Shown here piece by piece: positions 22,327-33,127 of a DNA stretch of 64,000 nt. The notes below the pieces were generated by a model that was not told the DNA's origin, did no database searches, and was given only the letters and a program-made list of their open reading frames with translations. The stretch lies in contig JAOALB010000092.1 in the NCBI GenBank assembly GCA_025331125.1, positions 1 to 64,000 of the forward strand, read 5' to 3'. Source of the stretch: Mycogone perniciosa. Lineage: Eukaryota > Ascomycota > Sordariomycetes > Hypocreales > Hypocreaceae. The translations under genes and the position numbers were made by a program. Each line of letters starts with the position of its first letter. Positions within the stretch are counted from its first letter, which is position 1.

Positions 22327-23276
22327 TTACATTTGTTGCTCACCGCCTACTTCTTTGACTTCCTCCGGCTCTTTATCGAGCTTTTTGGTCTTCTTCGACT
22401 TCTTCTTCTTCTTCTTCTTCTTAGGAGCCTTGTTCCCCCCACCATTTCCCTCTCCTGTTTGCTGAATTACCTTCACCGGTGCGTTTACGCTACAAGTGGA
22501 AATTATTTGTGCTTTTAATGTGCCCTGGGAAGGCGTTTTTGCCTATTGTAGGTCAGTTAGTTTCAGTACCATAGGTATGCTCTGTTAGCATTAATACATA
22601 CCTCTGGAAGCTTCACTTGCTGTTTCCGTGGGCTCGCCTTTATACTTCGCCAGTGGACACTGATAGTTAGCGCCCTGAAAGCGAGATTCCATAAGGGCAT
22701 CTGGTCTATTGGCCACATCTGGTACGTATAATTCGATGCTTCCGTTATAGTTGGGTGGACCACGACAATTTGCCGCACGGGTCTGTTGCCCATCTTCCCC
22801 ATGACGATGGGTTCCTCGAGTGTTTGATAATAAGTCTGGCCTGAGGGGTTGAATCGCTGAGGTGGAGGCTGTGACAGAACAGTCACCAATTCACCTCCGG
22901 AAATGTACCAGGCAAACACAGCTGATGCTCCATGAACATACCTGGACCATCCATTAGGCGACTTCTTATAACGGGGGCATCGCGGATGATTTGTATCCAT
23001 CAGAGGACCCATGGCTGTAGTGAGCGTCTGCATGCTATGTTTGTCAGCCCAACGCTGAGCGGTTTCACGCAGCATACCGCTCCACAAAACCTGGCGGTTT
23101 GGGAGGCATTTCCTTTGGAATTGCTGATATATTTCATCGCTCTCGTCGGTCGTCAGAAACGTTCGGATGACTGTACCAATTGCCGATGGAGGCCCTTGTC
23201 CTTTCCAAAGGCTTCTCTCAACAATGTATTGATTAACACTTGTGATAAAGCTAGCCATCAATTTGTAGAGCCGCAT
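22327..23276 (-). CDS. Uncharacterised conserved-type protein with polylysine C-terminus
   Basis: Exons are 22602-23276 and 22327-22524. The 77-nt intron has a GTATGT donor, an ACTAAC branch site and a CAG acceptor, and gives 290 residues. The N-terminus begins MRLYKLMASFITSVNQ; residue 7 is an alternative start. The central part is dense in aromatic and Cys/His residues (GPLMDTNHPRCPRYKKSPNG, WSRYVHGASAVFAWYISGGE) and includes a PPPQRFNPSGQTYYQ segment. It has no signal peptide and no membrane segment. The second exon adds a run of eight Lys followed by SKKTKK, a strong candidate nuclear or nucleolar localisation or RNA-binding tail, then an acidic end. I recall similar unnamed fungal proteins but cannot assign a function. 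Regulation is not visible from the sequence. Confidence 0.65.
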
Positions 23277-24683
23277 AATTTATGTCAAGTTGGCGTGACT
23301 GCTCACCAAGACTTCAGGTTGTATGCGATATAATATATAGGCTTTGTGAAGAAGTGATGATGATATTGTACGTCAGGCATGGGCAAAAGTTGACATGTTT
23401 AATTGTTCTGCGGGATCGAGATCGAGGATATTAAAACACAAAATCTGCCATGCCTTGGACCCTGCTTTTTTGCCAAACTTTGCCATGAGCTGTGACGTCT
23501 TTGCTGCTTCATGTGAGGGTTTGCGTGTCTCAATGACAGGATTTCGCGCGCAGAGTGACGAGAAAGAAAAGATGAAGCATAAAGTAATTCTTGCCGAGCC
23601 CCTAGTTACCAAACAGGCTTTAGGACGTATATAAGCACCGACTTATATAATGCGCTGGGGAATACATCACGCACCAGTCAACCATACATCTCCCAAGTTC
23701 TCGAACAGCTTGGATTTTTCTTGTTCCTTCTGATGGCTTATGACGTGGTCTTTGCGACGGGAGTGAGCAGTCACATAACACGGTTCTCAGCTGCATAGTC
23801 GAATTGTCCTGCAATGCCAGATATAAGGCTGATGTTTATGTAGGTGCGGGTACTCCGTAAAGGGAATTCCTTTACATATACCGGGGTATGGAGCTTTTCC
23901 TCCTCACAATTGGCCGGCAAAACGTGTTCGATGCGGTTGCCGTTTCGCACGGAGAGCTACGTCAGAACAGCCGGGGGTCCGGAAGATTTATGGGAATACC
24001 CGCATGGAGTGCTCCGTACCCGCAACAAAACTTCAAGGATACTATTGCGTATAGGTACTCCGTACATAGTATCGAAAACGGTACGGAGTATAATACTATT
24101 ACTACCTAGTACAGATGCCCTACCCGGTCATTCCACGCCATGTATCCCTAATCCACTGTAATTCAAGGCAGCAGAAATCAAAAGCAATGGCCAATGTCTT
24201 AAAGACAGGGAGGCTAGCGAATGAAGGCTGACTCGGTGAAGATCCTCGGCAGTACTTCGTATCAGTGGCGTCGACCATCAAACGGCATTGACTTCCCGAT
24301 GTGTGCATTGCGGCCTTATTGGTGGAGTGCCGGGATCATGAACCTGGTCAATATTTGACGCCCGACACGGCAAAGTCTCCGTTTGGTACGGAGTACTCCG
24401 ACCGACCGATCAGCGGCCGCAGAAATTTTAGTGCCTGGCAGTAAAATTGATAGCGCACACGACCTCTTTATCAACAGGTACCACCACCACTACTAATACT
24501 ACCTGTACCTACTCTTCCTCTTCCTCTCCTCTCCTCTCCTCTCCTCTCCCTCTTGCATCCAACTCGTCTACGCGCATCTGCATGAGGCTCTCGTGAGCCA
24601 CAATCGCCAATCCCTTCGCTCACGCGACAAATACCCATAACCCTTCACAACCGTGCCTGCGGCGGGGCTCGTTGTCGTTGCGG
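23277..24683. other. Intergenic/promoter region upstream of the MFS transporter, with clustered TACGGAGTA motifs
   Basis: It is the shared upstream region of the minus-strand unknown gene and the plus-strand MFS gene. It holds at least five occurrences of the palindromic motif TACGGAGTA or its half-forms (23851, 24011, 24055, 24081 and 24387). A pyrimidine tract lies at about 24503-24556, before the MFS start. No gene is recognised. Confidence 0.5.
24503..24556 (+). promoter_or_regulatory. CT-rich tract upstream of the MFS gene
   Basis: Repeated ctcttcctctcctctcctctc units lie 130-180 bp before the start codon. Pyrimidine tracts of this sort mark core promoters and transcription starts of many filamentous-fungal genes. 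Confidence 0.4.
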
Positions 24684-26408
24684 ATGGCTATTCAGTCTCC
24701 CCCCGCTGCGATCGATATCGACGAGGCGCTCCCAGGCACGCGATGCCTCTTCATCGACGAATCGGCCAGTACAACTAGCCATACGTCGAGCAATGGCTTG
24801 CTCCAAAAGCGCCATGACGGCATTGTTCTGGTCCCTCAGCCAACCCAGTCGCCCAATGATCCCCTGAACTGGAGCCTGCTGCGCAAGTCATGGCATACGG
24901 GCCTTGTTTGCTTCATCGTCGCCTTGACGGCAGCCACGTCGAATGTGGCTGGTTCCGCGAGCACAGGCGTCGAGGAAGAGTACGGAATTGACTACAGTGT
25001 CTTCAATACTGGCGCTGGCATCCTCTTCCTTGCCATTGGTTTCTGGACCCTGCTCAGCTCGCCTGCCGTGCATCTCTATGGCCGTCGTGTTTTGTACCTA
25101 ATCAGCACGTTGTTGGGCCTGATTGGAAACATCTGGTTCGGTAGGCTGGGCAATTCTGCCGACGCAATTTGGTCGCAGCTCTTTGTCGGCGCCTCCGAGA
25201 GCGTTGCCGAGGCTGTGGTGCAGCTCTCGTTGCTCGACATCTGGTTCGAGCACCAGAACGGTACCTCCATGGGCCTGTATACGTTAGCAACCTGCGTGGG
25301 AACCTACCTTGGGCCGCAGATTGGTGGCTACATTGCTGATAGTGTCCTCGGATGGCGCTGGATCGGATATATGGGCGCCATTATGTCCATGCTCAATTTC
25401 ATCCTCTTCTTTTTCGGCCTCGAGGAGACATCGTTCCCGCGTGAGCGATACCAGAGTCGCAACTCTGAAAATGAAAATACTGCTGCGCCTTTCCCACTCG
25501 GCGATGAAAAAACCAACCTCCCCGAGGTGGTTACTGATGTTACGGGGAACGTGGGAACAAGCGACGAGGAGGCCGCGGATCACAACCCCGGCATAGATCG
25601 AAACCGCTTCTCCATCTCCTACACACGGCCTAAGACGTATTGGGAGCGCATTGCCGTCATCACGCTCGCTCCTAACTTGCGCGGCGTAGGTGCCAAGCAG
25701 TACGTCCGCCGCCTGTGGCATACTCTGCGCATCTTTACCTTTCCCGCTGTCTGGTTCGCCGGCCTGCAGTGGGGTATGCAAAACGTCGCGTTGTCCTTCT
25801 ACATCACCGTCGAGGAGGATTACTGGACAGGAGACCCGTGGTTCTACAGTGATACGGCCGTTAGCAACATGAACATTCCCTGCATCGTTGGCAGCGTCAT
25901 TGGTTGTTTCTACGGCGGCTATCTCAGCGATTTGTTTGTCGCGTGGGCGAGTCGGCGGAACAGGGGCATTCAAGAGGCCGAGTTCCGTCTTTACCTCATG
26001 TTTCTTTGCGTCCTCGTCTTCCCCACAGGCATGTGGCTCTTTGGGGTCGGATCTGCCAGGGGTTGGAGTGCTCCCGTGCCGTATCTCGGCCTGGGCTTCA
26101 TTGGGTTTGGTTTTGGCTGCGCTGGTGATCTGAGCCTCACCTACCTTGCCGATTGCTACCCAGACATGGTGCTTGAAGGCATGGTGGGTGTCGCAGTCAT
26201 CAACAACACACTTGCCATGATCTTCACCTTTGTAGCCAGCTACTGGCTCGACACTGGTGTCATGGACACGTTTATCGAGCTTGGCATTTTGGGGTTTGTC
26301 ATTCTGATGCTCTCTCTGCCGATGGCTATCTGGGGCAAGCGCGCGCGTCTCTGGACGAAGAAGAGGTATCTCGACTTTTTGCGCATTCGTGACGGAATGG
26401 GCCAATAG
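24684..26408 (+). CDS. Major facilitator superfamily transporter (DHA1/HOL1-like)
   Basis: This is a single exon of 574 residues starting at the first ATG (MAIQSPPAAID). A cytosolic N-terminal tail ends in the fungal MFS mark PNDPLNWS. About twelve hydrophobic segments follow, in two groups of six around a long polar loop (about residues 250-310, ETSFPRERYQSRNSENE onward). The loop between the second and third segments reads GRRVLYL, matching MFS motif A in reduced form. The length fits fungal plasma-membrane drug/H+ antiporters and HOL1-type ion or nutrient importers; the substrate cannot be told. A frame of 373 codons on the opposite strand is a codon-usage shadow. The upstream CT tract is the only visible promoter feature. 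Confidence 0.85.
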   Translation: MAIQSPPAAIDIDEALPGTRCLFIDESASTTSHTSSNGLLQKRHDGIVLVPQPTQSPNDPLNWSLLRKSWHTGLVCFIVALTAATSNVAGSASTGVEEEYGIDYSVFNTGAGILFLAIGFWTLLSSPAVHLYGRRVLYLISTLLGLIGNIWFGRLGNSADAIWSQLFVGASESVAEAVVQLSLLDIWFEHQNGTSMGLYTLATCVGTYLGPQIGGYIADSVLGWRWIGYMGAIMSMLNFILFFFGLEETSFPRERYQSRNSENENTAAPFPLGDEKTNLPEVVTDVTGNVGTSDEEAADHNPGIDRNRFSISYTRPKTYWERIAVITLAPNLRGVGAKQYVRRLWHTLRIFTFPAVWFAGLQWGMQNVALSFYITVEEDYWTGDPWFYSDTAVSNMNIPCIVGSVIGCFYGGYLSDLFVAWASRRNRGIQEAEFRLYLMFLCVLVFPTGMWLFGVGSARGWSAPVPYLGLGFIGFGFGCAGDLSLTYLADCYPDMVLEGMVGVAVINNTLAMIFTFVASYWLDTGVMDTFIELGILGFVILMLSLPMAIWGKRARLWTKKRYLDFLRIRDGMGQ

Positions 26409-26884
26409 TTGGGTAGTCTTTAAAACATATGGTGAAAATGCAGGGGGGTGAGGAGCCCTGTTTAGGGACCAGAGTCTCGGACTCCTTCGTAGAGAGTGTT
26501 GGGTGTAGATCTAGAGGGGAATAGATGTAGATGTAGTGTAGAATACGGAGTAGATATAAAACAATCTGTCTACATACAGTTGTTCTTCTCTGTTGCACTC
26601 GCGAAACAGCCAATATACCTCCTCAACAAGTAAATCAATCCATCATAAAACGTCGGTAATCAATAAATAAAGTCAAGAATGCCAATTGTTTCTCAAAATC
26701 AGAAAGATTTCGTGATTCCGTCGACCGTTCAATGTCTAATAACTGACCAATGGCAGCCCACCCTCGGACCCCGGCGCTTTAACCACCGACTCCAAAGGCG
26801 TGAGACCTTCAACGTCACCATCTCCAGCACCACCTCTCCACAGCCATATATATCACTCCCCTCTCAACCTCACAAACCACTGCA
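26409..26884. other. Intergenic region between MFS gene and EMC7
   Basis: It contains the 3' UTR of the MFS gene, a TACGGAGTA motif at 26544-26552 and the EMC7 promoter. No gene is seen. Confidence 0.5.
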
Positions 26885-27683
26885 ATGCGCCTCACAATAC
26901 CGCCCGCCCTCCTGGGCCTCGCCGCCCTCACCCTCGCCTTCGACTTCACGCTGCACCTCCCCGCCAAACCCAATCCCTTCACCCTCCCGTCCAGCACCCA
27001 CGCCACGCTCTCCTCGCTGCACAAACACCACTCCGCGCCGCTCTCCGCCGTCAACACTTTCGTCTTCCGCAACGTCACGCCCGACTCGTACCTCGTGGAT
27101 GTGCACTGCCCGACCGATGGGTTCCAGCCGCTGCGCGTGGACATCGCCGCCGACGGCAGCATTGAGGCGTGGGAGACGTACCGCGGCAACGAGTGGGGGA
27201 ATAGAGGCGAGGCGCTGGCCATCAAGGAGGGAAGCACGGGCAAGGGCGTCGAAGTGAGGGCGTTGGGGGGCAAGATTTTCTTCCTGGAGAGGCCAGCGTG
27301 TGAGTTCTTCCTCGGCCTCCTAGTTACCACACGAGGGATGCTAACGCTTGGGAATTCTAGTCTCTGTCTTGAGTATTTTGAAGAGCCCCATGATTCTTAT
27401 GGGTCTCGTCACCATGGGTATCGTCTTCGGCATGCCCTACCTCATGAACAACAGTGCGCCCACCCGCTCCCCTACCCCTTATCTCCCACAACGAGGGTTT
27501 TCTACTTCAGTAACTAATAACGCAGCAGTGGACCCCGAGCTCCGCGCCGAGTTTGAAGAGCACCAAAAGTCCAACCCTATGAACTCCATGCTGGCTAGTG
27601 CACAGAGCGGCCAGAGCCCGCTCAACAACTTCGACATGGCGGCTTATCTCGCTGGCTCAAGCAAGAAGGAGGGTGGCAGTAGC

Positions 27684-27724
<41 letters not shown>

Positions 27725-27764
27725 CGGTGGTAGCAAGAACAAGAACCAGGGTGTACAGAGGTGA
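26885..27764 (+). CDS. EMC7: ER membrane protein complex subunit 7
   Basis: Exons are 26885-27299, 27361-27453 and 27529-27764, giving 247 residues. A signal peptide (MRLTIPPALLGLAALTLA) leads into the lumenal beta-sandwich of the EMC7 family (about 25-137; NVTPDSYLVDVHCP, LGGKIFFLERPA). A membrane segment follows (about 139-167, VLSILKSPMILMGLVTMGIVFGMPYLM), then a cytosolic tail with the family start NNMDPELRAEFEEHQ. The EMC inserts tail-anchored and multispanning proteins into the ER membrane. The second intron (27454-27528) is 75 nt, has no stop and is a multiple of three, so its retention would add 25 residues; the spliced form matches the family better. The tail ends in an Asn run from an (aac)n microsatellite. 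Confidence 0.85.
27684..27725 (+). repeat. (AAC)n trinucleotide microsatellite in EMC7
   Basis: About fourteen aac units encode a polyasparagine run near the EMC7 C-terminus. Its length probably varies between strains. Confidence 0.85.
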
Positions 27765-28089
27765 GGCCATGATTAACACATGTGAAAAAGTGGGATGAGC
27801 TGTGTAACGAGCATGAGGGATGGAAGCTATATGCTGTTATGACCAGGGCAATGGAGTTGGTTTATCGAACCAATTGGCTGTTAAAAGGATAGACTAGGGA
27901 CGTGTGTATAAGAAAGCATGACGAGCGAATTCTGTCCCTCAAAGTGGTTTTGTTCATTACACCGTCAAATTTGTATATATGTGTATGCTCTGGGACGCCG
28001 TGTTCCCAAACCAGTCCAAGCAAAGCCAAGTTGTATCATAAAGCATCCTGCGCCATGGCTATTGAAACAGCAAAACCATGTGTATCATC
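27765..28089. other. Convergent intergenic region, EMC7 / WW gene
   Basis: It holds the 3' ends of two facing genes. I see nothing further in it. Confidence 0.5.
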
Positions 28090-29224
28090 TTAAAAGTCGA
28101 AGTTGCCATCATCACCTCCGCCAAAGTCATTCATCTGCCCATCCTCTGTTTTCCTCGTTAGTAAAAACCATCACTTCCATCACTTCCAGGAAGAGGGGAG
28201 AGGGGTCTACTCACGGTAACCATCCATGTATGCATTCTGCTCAGCGTGGTCAATGGCATTCTCAATCATCATACCACCAACAACACCGGCACCGAGACCA
28301 AGGGCACCTCCTGCTGCCAAACCCAGCGCCGCGCCACCCATACCACCCATACCACTCTTTTTAGGAGGAGCTTGTTGCTGGGCATAGCCGCCGCCGTAGC
28401 CACCACCGTAGCCACCATTGTAACCACCGCCGTAACCGCCACCATAGCCGGCGGGCTGACCATATCCTGGCTGAGGCGCCCCATATCCGGGAGCGCCGTA
28501 TCCCTGCTGAGGAGCACCGTATCCGGGATTGTATCCTCCGCCGTACGCACCGGGTGCGCCGTAGTTGGCTTGTGGCTGGCCATATCCTGGCTGTTGCGGC
28601 TGTCCGTAGCCTCCATAGCCGCTGCCACCGGGTGCGCCTTGGAAGCCACTGCCACCAGCAGCAGATGATTGCTTGGCTTTGCCTAGCAGTTTGCCAAACA
28701 AACCTCTGCTCTTCTCCTGTGTCGGCTGTTGCTGCCGGCTGGCGTCGTCATGGGCATATCCAGGGGGGTTGGAACCGCCGGCAGCGTGGCGCGCCCTGGC
28801 CTCTTCTTCGGCTTGCAGCTTGGCGGCCAGCTTGGCATCTTCATCTTCTTGATAGTGCTTCGACGGCGCGCCGTGACCGCCGGTATTTGAAGCGCTGTGG
28901 TCCTCGTAGGGGTTCTTCTTGGAGTCGCTGACAGCAGGTGCATTGTGGCCAGGGTCGTAACTCGGTGGCGCGTCGGGGGGAGGCGCCTCATCAGGCGGGA
29001 ATGCGGGAGCAGTAGGTTTGTTCCATTGCGACTGTTTTGTGTGGATATTCACATAGAACCTATCGGACGAGAGATATGTAAGCCAAGGCGCCAAGCAGAT
29101 GCGATGCCGATCAGTTGCTTGTTTACCATTCTTTGTACTGGTCGTTCCACCGCACTGCCCATCCAGCTGGGACTTCGGGGGCCTTGGGAGGCGGCGGGCC
29201 TGTGGGAGGAGCGTAGTCGGCCAT
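28090..29224 (-). CDS. WW-domain protein with Gly/Tyr-rich low-complexity region
   Basis: Exons are 29127-29224, 28215-29059 and 28090-28145 (332 residues); junctions are GT..AG with an ACTAAC branch site in the second intron. The first exon begins MADYAPPTGPPPPKAPEVPA and supplies the first half of a WW domain (about 20-53, GWAVRWNDQYKEW then FYVNIHTKQSQWNKP), with the two signature Trp and the final Pro. WW domains bind Pro-rich peptides. A charged Glu/Ala segment follows (about 80-125), then many GYG, YGGGY and PGYG repeats, then a hydrophobic glycine-zipper-like block (GMGGAALGLAAGGALGLGAGVVGG) and a tail ending GGGDDGNFDF. This suggests a condensate-forming or membrane-associated adaptor. 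Its partners are unknown. Confidence 0.8.
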
Positions 29225-30083
29225 GTTTGGAGGGACTATTGTGGGTTTGATGGGATGGAGGTGAGAAGAGGGAGAGGGAAAGGCTGGGAGAGAGATGAGG
29301 TGAAAGCGGGGGAATAATAGTGAGATGACAACCCCCCACTGACGTTGGCTGGTAGACTATTGATTAGTTGGGGAGTGCTAGATAGGTAATAGGAAATAGA
29401 TGGAAGAATTAGAGATGCCAAGGTGAGGGCCCTATTGTGGCATAAAACCACTGCTGCCATCAATATATACTTCGGACTCCGTACCTCTCCCGCCTTCGGG
29501 TTCCCCCACGGCGGCCGCCCACAGGGGTCTAGTGGGATCTATTATGCATCATCACAGGTACCAAAGGAACAGTCATTAATGTGAGGCGCAGCCCCAACAC
29601 GTAACCCATCTTCTGCCGGAGATGGCACTATTCTAGTGGTGTAAGTCCGATAGTATTGTGTGTGAATACTACAGATAACCTTGGGAGTATATCTGATTTG
29701 GCTGTTTAGCGTTGTCTTGTCGACTATTCTTGACTTGGATGCTCTAACCAAGCAGTACTTCGTCTGAGGACATACCACTACTCGTATGGTCACCTGAGCA
29801 CAGCACAGGCAGTGTAATCATAATCGGAGACGGAACTCTTCAACCACCCGCTCCCGGTCAAATTCTATAATGTGGAATCTTCCAGGCGGCCTTCAAGAGA
29901 CTCTGCACTGCCACATCGACTGCGTGTCATCGCCACACTCGTTGGTCGTAGCTTCAGCAGTGATTTCTATAACCTTTACAACACACGCCACTAATACTAC
30001 AACATACCAACATGTGCAAAATAGCAGCAGCACAAAGGATACCCCAGAAAAGATATAAAAGGATCAAAAATGCAAAAGATAAA
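29225..30083. other. Intergenic region between the WW gene and the tRNA pair
   Basis: It holds the WW gene promoter, an actccgtac motif at 29476 and otherwise unremarkable sequence. Confidence 0.5.
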
Positions 30084-30179
30084 CGACACCTGCAGGATTC
30101 GAACCTGCGCGTGCGAACACAATGCCTAAGTTATCTGTTGGATAGCAGGGCATCGCCTTAACCACTCGGCCAAAGTGTC
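30084..30179 (-). tRNA. tRNA-Ser(GCT), copy 1, with 15-nt intron
   Basis: The acceptor arms GACACTT/AGGTGTC pair around G73. The A box is TGGCCGAGTGG-like and the B box is GGTTCGAATCC. The anticodon stem ATGCC/GGCAT encloses loop CTGCTA-A, anticodon GCT, interrupted after position 37 by a 15-nt intron (30128-30142). A long variable arm (tgtgttcgcacgc) confirms a class II serine tRNA, decoding AGC/AGU. Confidence 0.95.
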
Positions 30180-30279
30180 TATTGGATGCTAAACCTTAAA
30201 TCATCTTGACATTATAACCCCGCCATTCTCTAACCAAGGTAAGCAAAAAATAAGCCTGTTAAGCAGTCCAAAAAGAGAA

Positions 30280-30375
30280 CGACACCTGCAGGATTCGAAC
30301 CTGCGCGTGCGAACACAATGCCTAAGGTATCCGTTGGATAGCAGGGCATCGCCTTAACCACTCGGCCAAAGTGTC
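30280..30375 (-). tRNA. tRNA-Ser(GCT), copy 2, with 15-nt intron
   Basis: Its exons are identical to copy 1, 100 bp away. The only two differences lie in the intron (30324-30338): aaggtatccg against aagttatctg on the + strand. This is a recent tandem duplication held identical by selection or gene conversion. Confidence 0.95.
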
Positions 30376-30775
30376 TAACCGTTATTGGAAAGTGCTGGGT
30401 ACTGAAGAGACTATGAGGGTCTCCCCCGCTTAGAGGGTCATACAACAACAGACATCTCGTTGATAGGGAGTACAAGAGTTGAGTAGACAATTTCCATCAG
30501 ATTCCCCCATACTCAGACTAGACTGTCAAGAAAGAAAGAAAGAATTGTTCGAAAAAATACTTGTTACTCTGATGATGCGGATCCATCGTGATAATATAGC
30601 ATCGTAGAAAAGAACAAAACGTCATCGCTACCCGAGTACTCCATCTTGCAGGGAATACACTCCACTGCTTGACTTTTTAAGTCCCAATCCAATCATCTCT
30701 ACCAATCTATCGTCCCGTTCAACCATACCAAACAAAATAAAGCATCAGCCGTTAAGAGGAAACAGTCGAGGTGGC
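30376..30775. other. Intergenic region between tRNA pair and PNS1
   Basis: It carries the Pol III upstream region of tRNA copy 2 and the 3' flank of the PNS1 gene. No other feature is seen. Confidence 0.5.
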
Positions 30776-33127
30776 TTAGGCGTAGCCATGATCCTCTCCG
30801 CCCCCTCGTCGCTCGCCAAACAGGTATGCTGCCTCCAGGCAGAACCGCCCGTGGCCTCTTTCCATGCGCCGCTCACTCCCGTAGCAAATCAAGACCGCAT
30901 CGACAATACCGCTAAGAATGCCCTCCATTGCGCCCATGACCGAATACCCGATGAAACTCGCCATTATGCCAACCACGTATGCGTATGCCGATCCTCGCAC
31001 TCCCACGCCATCGGGAAGTTGAATCTGCAGCTGCTTTGCTGTAATAACCCAGCCCGCAAAACCTAGGCCCGTCGCCATGATGAATCGCGTGGCCACCAAG
31101 AGCAACTTAGCCAGTCGGTACGGGAGCAATCCATTTGCTTGGCCACGCAGGCGCAATGCCCTCGGTGTAAGTGTAGTAGTGGGAATTGCTGGGGACACAA
31201 ATTCCATCTGATCAAGACCCCTTGCCGACGTTGCTAGCCCCTGAGAATGGATTGCTGAAAAGGTAATAGTCAGGGGGTTTGTCAGTGCCACGATCGGAGT
31301 TGGTATCCAAAATGAGGCGACGTTTGTTATCACCCCTCCTAGCCTCCTGGGCAAGAAGAGCAGAGGAGCTCTAACCAGCAGAGACAACAACGTCGACTGG
31401 CATATGCTACCGAAAATTGTAGTCATACCATGCCCCAGAGCAGCCGAAACAATCTCCTTTGATGGCGTAGCCGGCCCAGCGTTGCGGTGAAAGTACCACT
31501 GCGATACGGTCGCCGCCGTAGTTGCTCGGTGAACGGCGTTGATCACCGAGAGCGTCCACATGTACATGAATACGAACGCCGCGCCGAGCCACCAGCTGGA
31601 GAAGCGGATCACAAATCTCACCAGGGACTTGGAGAAATAACCTCCCATAAAAACACGCGTAAACATAGCCAGCCAGATCCACGTCCACGCAACGATCAAG
31701 GCAAGACAGCCGAACCCTACAAGAAGCAGACCCGGGTTCTGCGCCAAGATCTTGGAGGAGAACTGTAGAATCTCAATCGCCTGCTGAATCGCCCTGCGGC
31801 TCTTTACAACGAGCCACAGCCACAGAGCGCAGGAGGCAGCAGGGATAAGCGCCGTCCATCGCATCACGGTATCTTGGAAGCTCGATCCATGGGTTCGCCC
31901 TTTGAAGGAGGATGCAAACGAGTAGATGGAAAATGAAAACATGATGACCGGCACAGTAATCAAGATGACGGTGACTAGTCGCCGGACGAACGACCGCAGC
32001 GCTGCCAGCCAGACAAAAGATACTATCACGGCCACCACAGTATCAATTGCCAACATGTGAAACGACTTTTGCAAGGTCGTATAGATTGTGTCACCCACGG
32101 GACTCTTCCGTGGTGCTGTGTTTAGCCATACCAAGACAAATGTCGACATCATTCCGACAAGGCTAATTAAGAATATCCAAGCAAAGAACGGGTCGTGCCG
32201 GAAGATTTCGCCCTCGATAAAGAAGTTCCCTGTTGGCGTGGTCTCGATTTCTGGGGACTCTGCCTGCCGCACACCACTCATATCCGTATCGGTCATCGAT
32301 GATCTTTTCATGATGAATGGCGTTCGTTCCGACTGATCCTGAAATCGTTGAAACGCAGGCGGGCTGGTATCAGTCGTATCCCCTAATAGAGAATCCGGCG
32401 GATCATCATCGCCATCTTCCTGGGAATCCAAACCAACATCGACCATCTTCCCCTTGTGGTCGTGGCCGCGCTCACTGGCCCCATCCCCTCCATCACGATC
32501 GACTTCCTCTGACTCTTCCAATAGGGTATCGTTTGCGACGTGGGTTTGATGCGTGCTCTTAGTACCGGTCCAGCTGCTCTTGATGCCCCTTCCAAAACCC
32601 CTATCCCTATATGGGCCGTCGAAGTGCCCTGAGCTCTCGCCAAGAGACCCTCGACTGTTGGCATCGGACTCGACGCTCTCGGCAAGCTTGCTGGCGGCTG
32701 CTACCCGTCGCGATCTCTGCAGCGCGAAGAGGTCTGCTGCCTCCCGATCGCGTTCCTCCTCGTCGTCTTCCTCCCGGAACTCGTCCAGCGTGCTGTGGAA
32801 TAGCGGGGCATCTTGGGCGGCCGCGATACGGGATGCGAAGGCGAGCTGCCCGAACCTCGAGCCTCCGCCGTTTTGTTGGTACGGGTTCCCTCCGTATCCC
32901 CTAGAAAGAAATGATCGTTGGGGCCCGGCTCCTCTCCCAGCTTCTCGGTACGGTCGTGTTGGGCGCGATGACCAGTCCGGTTGTTGCGATGGATTATCGT
33001 TGTCCGCTTGTCCGAAGGTACTCAGCCTCGACTGGGACTGTGCTAGAAATCGTGATGCATCTGTAGACAATCAACAGCAAGCCCCGAGGCATCTAGGGAG
33101 TGCAGTGCACGCACATTCAGAAAACAT
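30776..33127 (-). CDS. PNS1: Pns1/choline-transporter-like (CTL/SLC44) membrane protein
   Basis: There are two exons. A 13-nt first coding exon (33115-33127) encodes MFSE and the first base of the next codon. After a 54-nt intron (GTGCGT..CTACAG), exon 30776-33060 completes 765 residues beginning MFSEYASRFLAQSQSRLS. The first ~290 residues are a disordered cytosolic tail with acidic blocks (EFREEDDEEERD). About ten transmembrane segments of the SLC44 type follow, including a conserved central part (MYMWTLSVINAVHRATTAATVSQWYFH) and a C-terminal half with GHGMTTIFGSICQSTLLSLLVRAP. Yeast Pns1 is a plasma-membrane protein of unclear substrate; animal relatives carry choline. The 5' exon is an inference from phase and family sequence; the main exon is certain. 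The gene is divergent from the GTPase gene. Confidence 0.85.

Noticed and set aside
24672..24683. Four-codon upstream extension of the MFS gene
   Set aside because: It begins with TTG rather than ATG; the first ATG is at 24684.
25284..26405. 373-codon open frame antisense to the MFS transporter
   Set aside because: It mirrors the codon bias of the real gene on the other strand, has no domain, and the sense protein has clear MFS motifs.
26679..27257. 192-codon frame overlapping EMC7
   Set aside because: Pro/Ser/Arg-rich shadow of the EMC7 first exon in another frame.
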